The notes beneath the pieces were generated by a model. It made no database searches and had not been told where the DNA came from. It saw only the letters and a program-made list of their open reading frames with translations. A stretch of DNA of 17,635 bases from CALOCY01 sp942491975 (lineage in GTDB: Bacteria; Bacteroidota; Bacteroidia; Bacteroidales; Prolixibacteraceae): contig CALOCY010000037.1 of assembly GCA_942491975.1 (NCBI GenBank), forward strand, positions 1 to 17,635, read 5' to 3'. The translations under genes were made by a program, and so were the position numbers. This document shows positions 1 to 6,604 of this stretch, piece by piece (positions within the stretch are counted from its first letter, which is position 1; every line of letters starts with the position of its first letter).

Positions 1-242
1 CCTATGGTCTTATAGAGTTGCTCGGCTTCTTGCTCGTGATCCTGCTCGGCTTTCTGAGCCTTATCGCTTTTTGAGAATACATCGGGAGCTTTTTCCAGAA
101 ACTCCCGTTTCCACTGGGTAATCTGGTTTGGATGGATCTCGTGTTTCTGGGCGAGCTCTGTCAGAGTAAGACGCTCGCTGAGGGCTTCAAGGACGAGCTT
201 GGTTTTGAATTCTGCGCTGAATTTCCGGCGGGTTCGTTTCAT
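1..242 (-). CDS. IS3-family transposase OrfA, partial (C-terminus outside window)
   Basis: This is the small DNA-binding OrfA of an IS3-family element, which recognises the element ends and is fused by frameshifting to the OrfB catalytic part. The visible protein begins MKRTRRKFSAEFKTKLVLEA and continues as a helix-turn-helix (LTLTELAQKHEIHPNQITQW, about residues 24-43). It then enters a Glu/Lys/Gln-rich coiled-coil-like segment (KAEQDHEQEAEQL) expected of the leucine zipper. The start at 242 is the first ATG inside the element end. The reading frame is open to the window edge. It is not the same element as the one at 6088-7659; the OrfA sequences differ clearly. Confidence 0.85.
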   Translation of the reverse strand, partial: MKRTRRKFSAEFKTKLVLEALSERLTLTELAQKHEIHPNQITQWKREFLEKAPDVFSKSDKAQKAEQDHEQEAEQLYKTI

Positions 243-308
243 GATGACTGCTGGTTTTGTTGTTTGTTTCCAATTTAACCAGCTGTCCTGTTTTTTGGGA
301 GTGGCTCA
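1..308 (-). mobile_element. IS3-family insertion sequence, terminal part only (runs off window)
   Basis: The terminal 30 bases or so, read on the minus strand from 308, start TGAGCCACTCCC and continue into an A-rich stretch and AACAGGACAGC. This is the terminal-repeat style of IS3-family elements, and orfA begins about 65 bases inside. The element interrupts the 3' end of the acyltransferase gene. The other end and orfB lie outside the window, so the target duplication cannot be examined. Confidence 0.75.
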
Positions 309-1233
309 AATAGAATATTGCCCTATGCTCAAGATGAAATGCAAACAACTTTTCAACCAAATAGAACGACAAAAAATGAGATATAAAAATCGGATAGGCT
401 AAATCACCCAGCATATTGTCAATATATCTATAACGCTGTTGTATTTTCACTGTGGTGAAGAAATACCCTAGCGGCAATGCAATAAACCCACCAAATAGAA
501 CCTCCTGTACCATGGGATTACCCCAAGACCCAATTGCAGGGGTTATGACAAACAAAAATAGTGTAAATGCCAACCAAACAAATAAGACAGCCCGCTTATA
601 GAAGACATTGTCTTTCTCAGCAAATGCGAAACCATAAAGGAATATTGCTAAGACCCCGAAAATATATCTATATCCAAAATTATTGGAATTAAACACGCCG
701 GACGCGAAAAAGAAACTCGAAAGCTGAATACCAAGTGTTGCAATCAACAAAATCATCCATAATCGCTCATTCAAAGAAAATATTAGAGGTAGCAATAAGT
801 AAAAATGGAACTCCGTTGCAAGAGACCACGCTGGTGGAATTATTGGGTGTGGCTGCAATGCACTAATTGAAAGCGGCTCAAAAACATAATTTGCCGGCAA
901 TAGAGCAAGATTTAGTAACAATTTTCCTAAATTAACGTCTTGATTTAATAAGCTAACAACTTATGACTTACCAAAATAAGAGATGCACGCAAATGTTGCT
1001 AGCACTATAACGATATACTGTGGGAATAATTTAATTACTCGATCAATATAAAAATCCGTTGCGGGGGTTTTTGAGTTGACTTGAAACCTGGTAAAGCTTT
1101 TCCTCATTAAGAAACCGCTTATGAAGTAGAAGCATATTACCGACACCACACCGAGATTTAACTTCATCCCATTATTCGGAAAATGACTAATTAATACAAA
1201 ACATGCTAAAAAGAATCTAATACTACCGAGCAT
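309..1233 (-). pseudogene. Acyltransferase 3 (OafA-like) membrane protein, nonsense-mutated and 3'-truncated cassette gene
   Basis: Acyltransferase-3 proteins are multi-pass inner-membrane enzymes that O-acylate sugars of surface polysaccharides. The start ATG at 1233 is preceded by GGGAAG about 8 bases upstream. Its N-terminus (SIRFFLACFVLISHF) has the Arg...His spacing typical of the family, and WSLATEFHFYLLLP in the second half is another family signature. The reading frame is interrupted by an in-frame TAA at 961-963, after ISYFGKS. It then resumes in the same frame through several hydrophobic segments to position 309, where the IS3-family element cuts it off. About 308 codons remain against a usual 350-400. 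It lies directly after the attC at 1279-1350, so it is the third integron cassette. I read it as inactive unless the stop is a sequencing error. Confidence 0.75.
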
Positions 1234-1278
1234 ATATAGTGCTTCCCGTGTCCGCTTTATGTGATTTAATTTTATTTG

Positions 1279-1350
1279 GGCTAACGTTGAAGCTGTGCGG
1301 CGCAAACGAAGCGCAACGTAGTTTGCCGTCCGAACGAGCGTCTTGTTAGC
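1279..1350 (-). repeat. attC recombination site (integron cassette 59-base element), minus orientation
   Basis: Read on the minus strand, the site begins GCTAAC (1350-1345) and ends GTTAGCCC (1285-1278), the two simple core sites. In between are imperfectly complementary arms: CGGCAAAC pairs with GTTTGCGCCG with unpaired bases, around a short central loop. About 72 bases long, it sits exactly at the 3' end of the Cap15 gene, whose TAA stop (1348-1346) is inside the first core. That tight packing is typical of integron cassettes. It separates the CBASS cassette from the acyltransferase cassette. Confidence 0.8.
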
Positions 1351-1984
1351 GGAAGCTATTCTGCGCATCGCTGAACCTTGTATATAGCCTTTCTTTCTTC
1401 TCCGATAAAACGATAGTTCCAGTTGTTTTACGATCCGTCCAGTACTCACCATCTAAATGCTCTGGAACTAGCTCGCTTTCTCCATGAGTCTCAAATATCA
1501 ATGCGCCAAGGTGCATTGAGCTCCTATTATTTCTTAGATTAACGCTAGGTTTATTGGTGTATACCGCTGCGATTTTGTATCCATGTCCACTTTCTGCTGG
1601 TTTAATGCTGTGTGCAACAAACCAAGATTCTGACTCAGGTGTCATAAGGTGCATTTGCAAGTTAGACATAGATTGCTGAACACCCATATAGCATTCTATG
1701 GGAGCAATCTGTTCATTCGTTTCCGGATCAATCCAATCTGACTGAATAACCACTTTCCAAGTGCCCCGTAAATCTGGCCGGGAAACAAACCATTTTTGCA
1801 GCCAGCTTTTCCGCCATAGATAATTTTCAACTATGAGCGAAAGCACAACAAGCGCACCTACTACAGAGCTAAAAGGAGCTAAATGATCGAGGGTGACAGT
1901 TGTTCCCTGTGCAAGCAAAACGATATACCAAACAAGGGCTGCTATTCCCAATATTATCGATATCTGTAGTCGGCTGAAGCTCAA
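1346..1984 (-). CDS. cap15: Cap15-like CBASS effector (two transmembrane helices plus beta-barrel sensor)
   Basis: This is the probable membrane-disrupting effector of a type I CBASS. Cap15 proteins have two N-terminal transmembrane helices and a cytoplasmic beta-barrel that binds the cyclic nucleotide made by the partner CD-NTase; activation damages the inner membrane and kills the infected cell. Starting at TTG 1984 gives 212 residues. Hydrophobic segments lie near residues 7-28 (LQISIILGIAALVWYIVLLA) and 35-57. The barrel region follows, with the motifs LRGTWK, a His near SSMHLG and the conserved-looking EYWTDRKTTGTIVLS near the C-terminus. The start is supported by AGGGG seven bases upstream and by overlap with the CD-NTase stop (TTGA), indicating coupled translation; a longer TTG start at 2008 is less convincing. 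The family call rests on remembered motifs and context and was not searched. Confidence 0.8.
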   Translation of the reverse strand: MSFSRLQISIILGIAALVWYIVLLAQGTTVTLDHLAPFSSVVGALVVLSLIVENYLWRKSWLQKWFVSRPDLRGTWKVVIQSDWIDPETNEQIAPIECYMGVQQSMSNLQMHLMTPESESWFVAHSIKPAESGHGYKIAAVYTNKPSVNLRNNRSSMHLGALIFETHGESELVPEHLDGEYWTDRKTTGTIVLSEKKERLYTRFSDAQNSFR

Positions 1985-2901
1985 GATTTGACCCCTATGA
2001 AATCCCAAGCTGAATCAATGAATGCATGAGCCTGCTGCCTTTTGGTGTCAGGTGAGCCACGAAAAAGATACTTGAATTCGCTTACTTCGCCCCATTCGTT
2101 GCAGTCTTCGATTTTCTTCGTATTAGACCATAAGTGAGTTATGCAACTTCTGACATCATCCTCCCAATAGTCGCCTACGAAATTATTGTTTGGAGTGTTC
2201 CAAACAAGACATTCAATCAAAAATCCAGGCACTGGTTTTGCTGCAGAAATACCTTTTTCATCCATGGTGTTACGCAGCTTTTTGAGTATACGTACAGTGC
2301 CTTTATAGCGACGTCCGGTGTTGGTGTTTTTCGATACTCCATTCTCGTAATGTTGATTTGGCCAATGCTTATCATCATAGAGGCGTTCTGGCCAATTTAT
2401 GATTTTTCCACCGTCATCTGGGAATAATTGCACACCACAAATATATGAGCCATCTCGCGAATAGCGGCGATGTTCAAACACGGGAACAACATCCGCATCA
2501 ACACGATATGTATTTTCATGAAGATCGAAAGCTTTTTTGCCTCGTTTTACAGCACCTCGACCATAGTATTCTACGAGGGCTTTTTCTACTCGATCCTTAA
2601 ACTCTGCGTACGTGTAATCGCCATCGATATTGCCAAAATCAGACTTTGACATTCCTTCTGGGTAATCTGGATAAAATGTATTTCCTGTGTACAGAATACC
2701 TATATCTACATCGCTATCTTGCCTGACATTGACTCTGTTTCGGTATGATCCCTGCACGTACACTTTCGATCTACTACTCAGGAAATCATCGGCATTGAGG
2801 GCTTTCCTGATAGAGTTTACGGTTCTTTCAATGCGCTCATTTTCAGCCTTACCGGGTGCTTGTGCCCAACTCGAAAATATTTCTTCCCATTCACGACTCA
2901 T
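1981..2901 (-). CDS. CD-NTase (cGAS/DncV-like nucleotidyltransferase) of CBASS
   Basis: This enzyme makes a cyclic di- or trinucleotide signal on phage infection. The 306-residue protein has the nucleotidyltransferase signature GSYRNRVNV at residues 51-59 and the acidic pair in SDVDIGIL (D64, D66). A third acidic site lies in RVDADVVPVFEHRRY (D137), giving the metal-binding triad of the Pol-beta-like fold. A mostly helical C-terminal half follows, as in cGAS/DncV-like enzymes. The ATG at 2901 is preceded by AAAGGAA five bases upstream and lies only 17 bases inside the cassette after the attC core, so the start is secure. Its stop overlaps the Cap15 start. No Cap2/Cap3 (E1/E2, JAB) or HORMA/TRIP13 genes accompany it, so this is a minimal type I system. 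I cannot assign the clade or the nucleotide product from sequence alone. Confidence 0.88.
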   Translation of the reverse strand: MSREWEEIFSSWAQAPGKAENERIERTVNSIRKALNADDFLSSRSKVYVQGSYRNRVNVRQDSDVDIGILYTGNTFYPDYPEGMSKSDFGNIDGDYTYAEFKDRVEKALVEYYGRGAVKRGKKAFDLHENTYRVDADVVPVFEHRRYSRDGSYICGVQLFPDDGGKIINWPERLYDDKHWPNQHYENGVSKNTNTGRRYKGTVRILKKLRNTMDEKGISAAKPVPGFLIECLVWNTPNNNFVGDYWEDDVRSCITHLWSNTKKIEDCNEWGEVSEFKYLFRGSPDTKRQQAHAFIDSAWDFIGVKS

Positions 2902-2918
2902 GATGATTCCTTTTATCT

Positions 2919-2976
2919 GCTAACGTACGGGATCTGGGGCGGCGGTACGCCGTCCCATAGAATCCCGATGTTAGGC
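2919..2976 (-). repeat. attC recombination site between first and second cassettes, minus orientation
   Basis: On the minus strand the site begins with the consensus core GCCTAAC (2976-2970) and ends GTTAGC (2924-2919), 58 bases in all. The interior is a strong imperfect palindrome: CGGGAT pairs with ATCCCG, and TGGGaCGGCG with CGCCGcCCCA around a TAC loop, with unpaired bases left over on one arm. These are the expected features of a single-stranded attC hairpin. The stop codon of the upstream cassette gene (2979-2977) touches the core. Confidence 0.9.
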
Positions 2977-3429
2977 TTAAACCTTAATTTGATACTTCCC
3001 GAGTTGCAAGTTAAAGAAAGGGGTCAAAATTTCTGATTCGAACAGGCCCAATTCCTCATCTGGAACTCGCATGAAGGTGCTATTATCACTAGGAGCCCAC
3101 CACTTCTTTTCGCCACCGTAGGGATCCTTCTTTACAGCGGTTGCAATCTGTCTAAATGGACGATCCATCCACCCTTTACCTTTAGCCGTAAGAATATTTG
3201 CAGGGCCGACAAATTGTCCTAAAAGATAGATCCCGTTATTTCCGTTGGTTAAGTAGAAATAATCGCCCACATTAGCCTCAATAAAGTTGTCTGCCTGCGA
3301 TTTATTCATAAAACCCTTTGCGTTTGTGTCCTGGTGGACGTACACAAGACGGTCTGACATTGATTGCAGCATCTCTGCATGCGTAAAATACTTTGGTGAC
3401 TGGGATAACTTCCAAAAAATTGGTCTCAT
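2977..3429 (-). CDS. EVE/PUA-like domain protein, first integron cassette
   Basis: A 150-residue soluble protein starting MRPIFWKLSQSPKYF. Features are FWKLSQSP at the N-terminus, LVYVHQDTNAKG, then GDYFYLTNGNNGIYLLGQFVGPANI and KWWAPSDNSTFMRVP. Aromatic-rich beta strands and the 'GDYFYLT...IYLLGQFVGPA' stretch resemble EVE/YTH-PUA-like folds, which read modified bases or RNA and often accompany restriction systems. That assignment is from memory of the pattern only. The ATG at 3429 has GGAG seven bases upstream. A longer in-frame start at 3471 (14 extra residues) begins exactly at the attI junction and has its own AGGAGG, so both forms could be made. As the cassette next to attI it is probably the most recently captured and best expressed. 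A defence role is inference. Confidence 0.55.
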   Translation of the reverse strand: MRPIFWKLSQSPKYFTHAEMLQSMSDRLVYVHQDTNAKGFMNKSQADNFIEANVGDYFYLTNGNNGIYLLGQFVGPANILTAKGKGWMDRPFRQIATAVKKDPYGGEKKWWAPSDNSTFMRVPDEELGLFESEILTPFFNLQLGKYQIKV

Positions 3430-3462
3430 GTTTATACTCCATAAATGATGAGATTCGTAAGT

Positions 3463-3600
3463 GCCTAACATTGTTTATACTGATCCTCCTAAACCGCGGA
3501 TTTTCGAATTTCAGTCCATATAAGACGCAATCGAGAAGCCATTGCAAATATCGCTAATAATTTGATTTTTAATCACTTAAGACTTACGTTGCCTTTTATT
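3463..3600 (-). other. attI region: primary cassette insertion site
   Basis: Between the integrase stop (3636) and the first cassette there is a GTTAGGC core on the minus strand at 3469-3463. It marks the crossover point where cassettes enter. The cassette boundaries fit: first cassette 3469 to 2971, next 2924 to about 1285. The outer limit of attI is not defined by anything I can see, so the upstream coordinate is approximate. The crossover core overlaps an ATG that is preceded by AGGAGG at 3490-3485. Confidence 0.65.
3518..3547 (-). promoter_or_regulatory. Candidate cassette promoter (Pc)
   Basis: On the minus strand a TTGCAA (3547-3542) is followed, 18 bases later, by TTATAT (3523-3518). 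The pair lies between the integrase stop and the attI core and points into the cassettes. It is a sequence match only; in this inverted arrangement readthrough from the integrase gene could also serve the cassettes. Confidence 0.35.
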
Positions 3601-3635
3601 TCTGCTTCTTATACGGATCGGCATAAGAACACTGG

Positions 3636-4542
3636 TCACAGCCCGTCAACCGGGCTGCGTACACCAGACGGCCCGCGATTCAAGACATGCGTATAGATCA
3701 TGGTGGTGCGTACATCATTATGCCCAAGTAGTTCCTGAACGGTTCGGATGTCATATCCGCCTTCCAGCAAGTGAGTTGCAAAAGAATGCCGGAATGTATG
3801 GCAAGTAGCCCTTTTTGTCAATCGTGCATGAAATGCCGCGGCTTTAACAGCCTTTTGAATCAGTGACTCATCCATGTGGTGTCGTCCTTCTTCGCCGGTT
3901 TTCGTGTTCTGCCATCGCCATTCGGCAGGAACGTTGGGATACTTGCGATCCAATGCTCCTGGCAAGAGTACACGTCCCCAACCTTCAGCAAGATCTTTAT
4001 CATGAAGGCTTTTGACCTGTTTCAGATGTTCGGCGAGAGGCTTTTTCAAAGATTCAGGCAACATCGTGATCCGGTCTTTTGCCCCCTTGCCATCACGAAC
4101 CAGAATTTCATTACGGGTGAAATCAATATCCTGTACACGTAACCGAAGGCACTCCATCAACCTCAACCCGGCACCATACATGAGCGATGCCATTAACCAT
4201 TTGTCACCAGCAAGCTCTGCAAGAAGAACTTTTACCTCATCGCGAGTCAGCACGACTGGCAACCGCACAGGCTTTCTGGCACGGATAACATTTCCAAGAT
4301 CGCCGATTTCTTTACCTATTACATGCCGGTAAAGAAATTAACAATGCGCTCAATGCCTGATTCTGTGTTGATGAACTCACCTTTTCCTCCACGGCAAGAT
4401 GCGTCAGAAAAGCATTGATTTCCGTTTCGCCCATCTCCTTTGGATGCCGGAGGTTATGAAAGCGAACAAAACGCCTGGTCCAAGTGCAATAAATATCTGT
4501 TGTCCTGTTGCTATAGTGCCGAACATACAGTGCATGACGCAT
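3636..4542 (-). pseudogene. intI: Integron integrase IntI (tyrosine recombinase), frameshifted
   Basis: IntI catalyses attI x attC recombination to capture cassettes. Two adjoining reading frames make up the protein. The N-terminal part (4542 to about 4340) begins MRHALYVRHYSNRT and contains RHPKEMGETEINAFLTHLA, the SAM-like core-binding domain. The catalytic part (about 4340-3636) has the Arg in GAGLRLMECLRL, HTFRHSFATHLL, LGHNDVRTTMIYTH with His and the Tyr nucleophile, and the IntI-specific patch LLPGALDRKYPNVPAEWRWQ. One extra base near 4337-4341 throws the frame off: removing one A gives a continuous ALSALLFLYRHVIGKEIGDLG. After EWRWQ the usual WVFP-type stretch appears missing, so the additional domain may carry an in-frame deletion. 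Similarity continues upstream of the first ATG (SPKLLES) without a normal start codon. Transcription is in the same direction as the cassettes, unlike class 1 integrons. Confidence 0.88.
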
Positions 4543-4738
4543 TGACTCCAGAAGTTTCGGAGAATGGCGCTGTCCCTCCCGGGAAGTTACTCCGGATTGT
4601 GTTCGTGTTTCCGTATCTGGAGGTATGGTTATTGTTCTATCATCACAGCTTACAGGACTACCTCTTTCTCAAGGTAAAGAATGGCACTCTAACCACAAAG
4701 TATTTTTCACGAAAAAACGATACCCGCGATAGCAGGTC

Positions 4739-4918
4739 TCATCCCGCCAGCTCGATACAAAACTTCTCAAGCACCGTTGCAACGCAGGTTAGCGTTGTCA
4801 ACGTCAGGGAACACGTCTGTAATCGGAAGTTAGGACTCCACATATTTTCGAATGCTATGTAGTCCCATATCTCGGCAAGATCCTCTACATCAAGGGAGCG
4901 AAGAGTGATTTTGGGCAT
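4739..4918 (-). pseudogene. ParE/RelE-family toxin relic
   Basis: The reading frame from ATG 4918 starts MPKITLRSLDVEDLAEIWDYIAFEN, which closely resembles the first 25 residues of ParE-type toxins (plasmid-stabilisation family, gyrase poisons). After that the 59-residue frame (CSLTLTTLTCVATVLEKF) no longer resembles the family, and the expected C-terminal Tyr-Arg-rich strand region is not recognisable in this frame. AGGA lies ten bases upstream of the ATG. No antitoxin gene is visible just upstream, where such operons usually have one. I read it as a decayed cassette-borne or island toxin gene upstream of the integrase. Confidence 0.45.
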
Positions 4919-5049
4919 ATCATGAATATCCTGCCGTAACAGATCCAGCTTTATAGTAGGGGACGTTGTTGAATAGGATTAAAAACAGACAAAATATCGT
5001 ATATTCAAAACAGGAAAAACCGACGTCTTTCAGTAAAGGAGAACGGTCA

Positions 5050-5145
5050 ATGTGTGGCGTCAAGCGTGAAAGTCAGACAGGGAGCCAAGCAGGAAATATG
5101 CTTGTAATTATCAACCGGGATGGCGAAATTGTGAAGGAATGTTGA
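5050..5145 (+). CDS. Small ORF of unknown function (31 residues)
   Basis: The ATG at 5050 is preceded by AAAGGAG eight bases upstream, a good ribosome binding site, and the frame encodes MCGVKRESQTGSQAGNMLVI and ends NRDGEIVKEC before a TGA. The C-terminal half looks like a beta hairpin piece of a larger protein, so it may be a gene fragment. I recognise no family. The strong binding site is the only argument that it is translated. Confidence 0.3.
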   Translation: MCGVKRESQTGSQAGNMLVIINRDGEIVKEC

Positions 5146-5283
5146 AAGAAAATAATTTGTGGCAGAATTATGCGTAAGCCGCATAAGTAGTATAAGAGTC
5201 ATCTGTTCTTGCTTCAAATGGCAAATCTGCAGATATCCAACCCCAAATAATAGTATGTATAGCGTACAACCATTCAGATCTGC

Positions 5284-6087
5284 ATGAAATCTATAGTACA
5301 GATAATAAATAATGTTAGAGCAGAAATGGAGAAGCAAATAACAAAGAACCAGCACTATGTCCCTCAACTCTTATTGAGGAATTTCTCCGTCGAGGAAAAA
5401 GGAGAATATCGCTGTAGCATATACGATTTTAAGAGGCAGCAGCTGAGGCACAGGCAAAATATAAAAGACGTCTTTTCTCGTAACTATATGTATGACAAAG
5501 ACAACATGGTTGAGAATTTTATTGGAGAAAATGTAGAAGATCAGGTAGTGGCCGAAATCGAATTAATTCTAAGCAACACACGCGAGAAGCTAAGCCACCC
5601 AAGCATTTCTCTTTTGCGGTTTATAACCGTCCAGCTTGCACGAACCCAACAAGCATACGAGCAGGCTTTGGACTTCAATAACGAAATGATGAAAACCGTA
5701 TTTGAAGAGATTACAAGACTGAATGACTTAGATATTGAGGCGGCAAGAAAACTAAGCATAGTGCCAACTGATCCATCAGCCGTAAAAGCTCACCAAGCCT
5801 TGGCCGCAGCCCTTAATTGGCCTTTGCTGAGAGATTTAAAAAACCATCTTCTAATAATTAAATCAGAATCTGAATTTGTAATTTCTGATCATCCGGTTTT
5901 TCAATATAACTGGTATCTTCGAGATTCAAAGGAACTGATGGTTTCGTCAGTTGGCGCTGTAGGCATCCAGTTGTTTTTCCCCCTGTCGCCAAAAATTTGC
6001 TACTGCCTATATGATTCAGCTATTTATAAGTACGGAACCGCAAGAAGTGCATTTACAGAAATATCTAACGACGAAGATGTCCCTATG
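5284..6087 (+). CDS. DUF4238-family protein, 3' end cut by IS element
   Basis: This is a DUF4238-type protein. The diagnostic N-terminal motif is KNQHYVPQLLLRNFS (about residues 20-35), followed by VFSRNYMYDKDN and a middle region RFITVQLARTQQAYEQAL. Further on come EFVISDHPVFQYN (about 199-211) and GIQLFFPLSPKICYCLYD (about 227-244). Function is unknown; such genes are often found in accessory regions. The frame ends FTEISNDEDV, after which family members normally continue for some tens of residues. Here the IS inverted repeat begins at 6088 and supplies a stop at 6091-6093. The first ATG (5284) has no good ribosome binding site; ATG 5326 (MEKQITKNQHYVPQ) gives the start usual for the family and may be the real one. 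The product is probably non-functional or lacks its last strand. Confidence 0.7.
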
Positions 6088-6107
6088 TGTTAATATAGAT
6101 GTCGTAT
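6088..6107 (+). repeat. Left inverted repeat of IS3-family element
   Basis: The 20-bp end matches the complement of 7640-7659 with three mismatches. It starts TGT, as IS3-family ends do. Confidence 0.75.
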
Positions 6108-6123
6108 GCACTGGAGACATCAA

Positions 6124-6576
6124 ATGGGTTATTCGCACGCCGTGAGACACAGTATTCTGAAAAAAGTGCTGCCGCCTGAGAGCAGGAACATAGCAGAAGT
6201 CAGCCGGGAAACCGGAATCAACCATCAAACGATCAGGAATTGGATCAAGCAAGCTGAATCAGGTATCTTGGCAGATGGAACACAAGACAGTTGTCCCCGT
6301 TTCCTGACCCCTAAGGAGAAGTACGAGTTGGTTGTCGAGGCCGCCGGCATCGATGATGAACAGCTCGGTGAGTTTCTCAGGGAACGAGGGCTGCATACAG
6401 AACATCTCACCATCTGGGATCAAGAACTTCGAGACATGGTTGACAAGAAAAGCGAACAGCAAAACAAAGAAAATAAAGAGCTTAAGAAGAAAGTCAGAGA
6501 GCTTGAAAAGGAGCTCCAACGCAAGGAAAAAGCCCTTGCCGAAGCAGCCGCCCTGCTTGTTCTAAAAAAAAGTTAA
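6124..6576 (+). CDS. IS3-family transposase OrfA
   Basis: This is the DNA-binding subunit of the element. From ATG 6124 (GGAG seven bases upstream) it encodes 150 residues. There is a helix-turn-helix near the N-terminus (IAEVSRETGINHQTIRNWIKQ), a second recognition-like segment (LTPKEKYELVVEAAG), and a long Lys/Glu coiled coil at the C-terminus (KSEQQNKENKELKKKVREL) that serves for dimerisation. The frame ends LVLKKS at 6576, directly after eight consecutive A. A -1 shift there would instead read KKKLSALTKENEDD and stop at 6608, overlapping the orfB start. That longer end looks like the usual C-terminus in this group. An alternative in-frame ATG at 6106 is inside the inverted repeat and unlikely. 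Confidence 0.85.
   Translation: MGYSHAVRHSILKKVLPPESRNIAEVSRETGINHQTIRNWIKQAESGILADGTQDSCPRFLTPKEKYELVVEAAGIDDEQLGEFLRERGLHTEHLTIWDQELRDMVDKKSEQQNKENKELKKKVRELEKELQRKEKALAEAAALLVLKKS
6564..6571 (+). promoter_or_regulatory. A8 slippery run, candidate programmed frameshift site
   Basis: Eight A residues near the end of orfA precede GTTAAG. IS3-family elements use A-rich heptamers for -1 frameshifting to make the OrfAB fusion. Here -1 leads to a stop at TGA 6606-6608 that overlaps the orfB TTG start. Only a +1 or -2 shift gives a continuous fusion frame. Slippage could therefore set the OrfA end and couple translation to orfB, or the run may be a length variant. Confidence 0.4.
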
Positions 6577-6604
6577 GCGCCCTTACCAAGGAGAACGAGG
6601 ACGA

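Noticed and set aside
1985..2008. Upstream TTG start for Cap15 adding eight residues
   Set aside because: TTG 1984 has AGGGG at seven bases and overlaps the CD-NTase stop (TTGA); the 2008 start has no ribosome binding site.
2134..2427. Plus-strand open frame inside the CD-NTase gene
   Set aside because: It is antisense to a well-supported enzyme gene and has no start signals.
3639..3657. CAGCCCG-TCAAC-CGGGCTG hairpin as a terminator
   Set aside because: It lies within the last codons of intI and no T-run follows on the minus strand; it is more likely chance or part of the gene end.
4440..4862. Plus-strand open frame of 140 codons
   Set aside because: It runs antisense to the integrase N-terminus and the ParE relic, and its sequence has no protein-like pattern.
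6572..6578. GTTAAGC, a perfect attC core consensus
   Set aside because: It is inside IS orfA, has no partner core or palindrome, and seven-base matches occur by chance.
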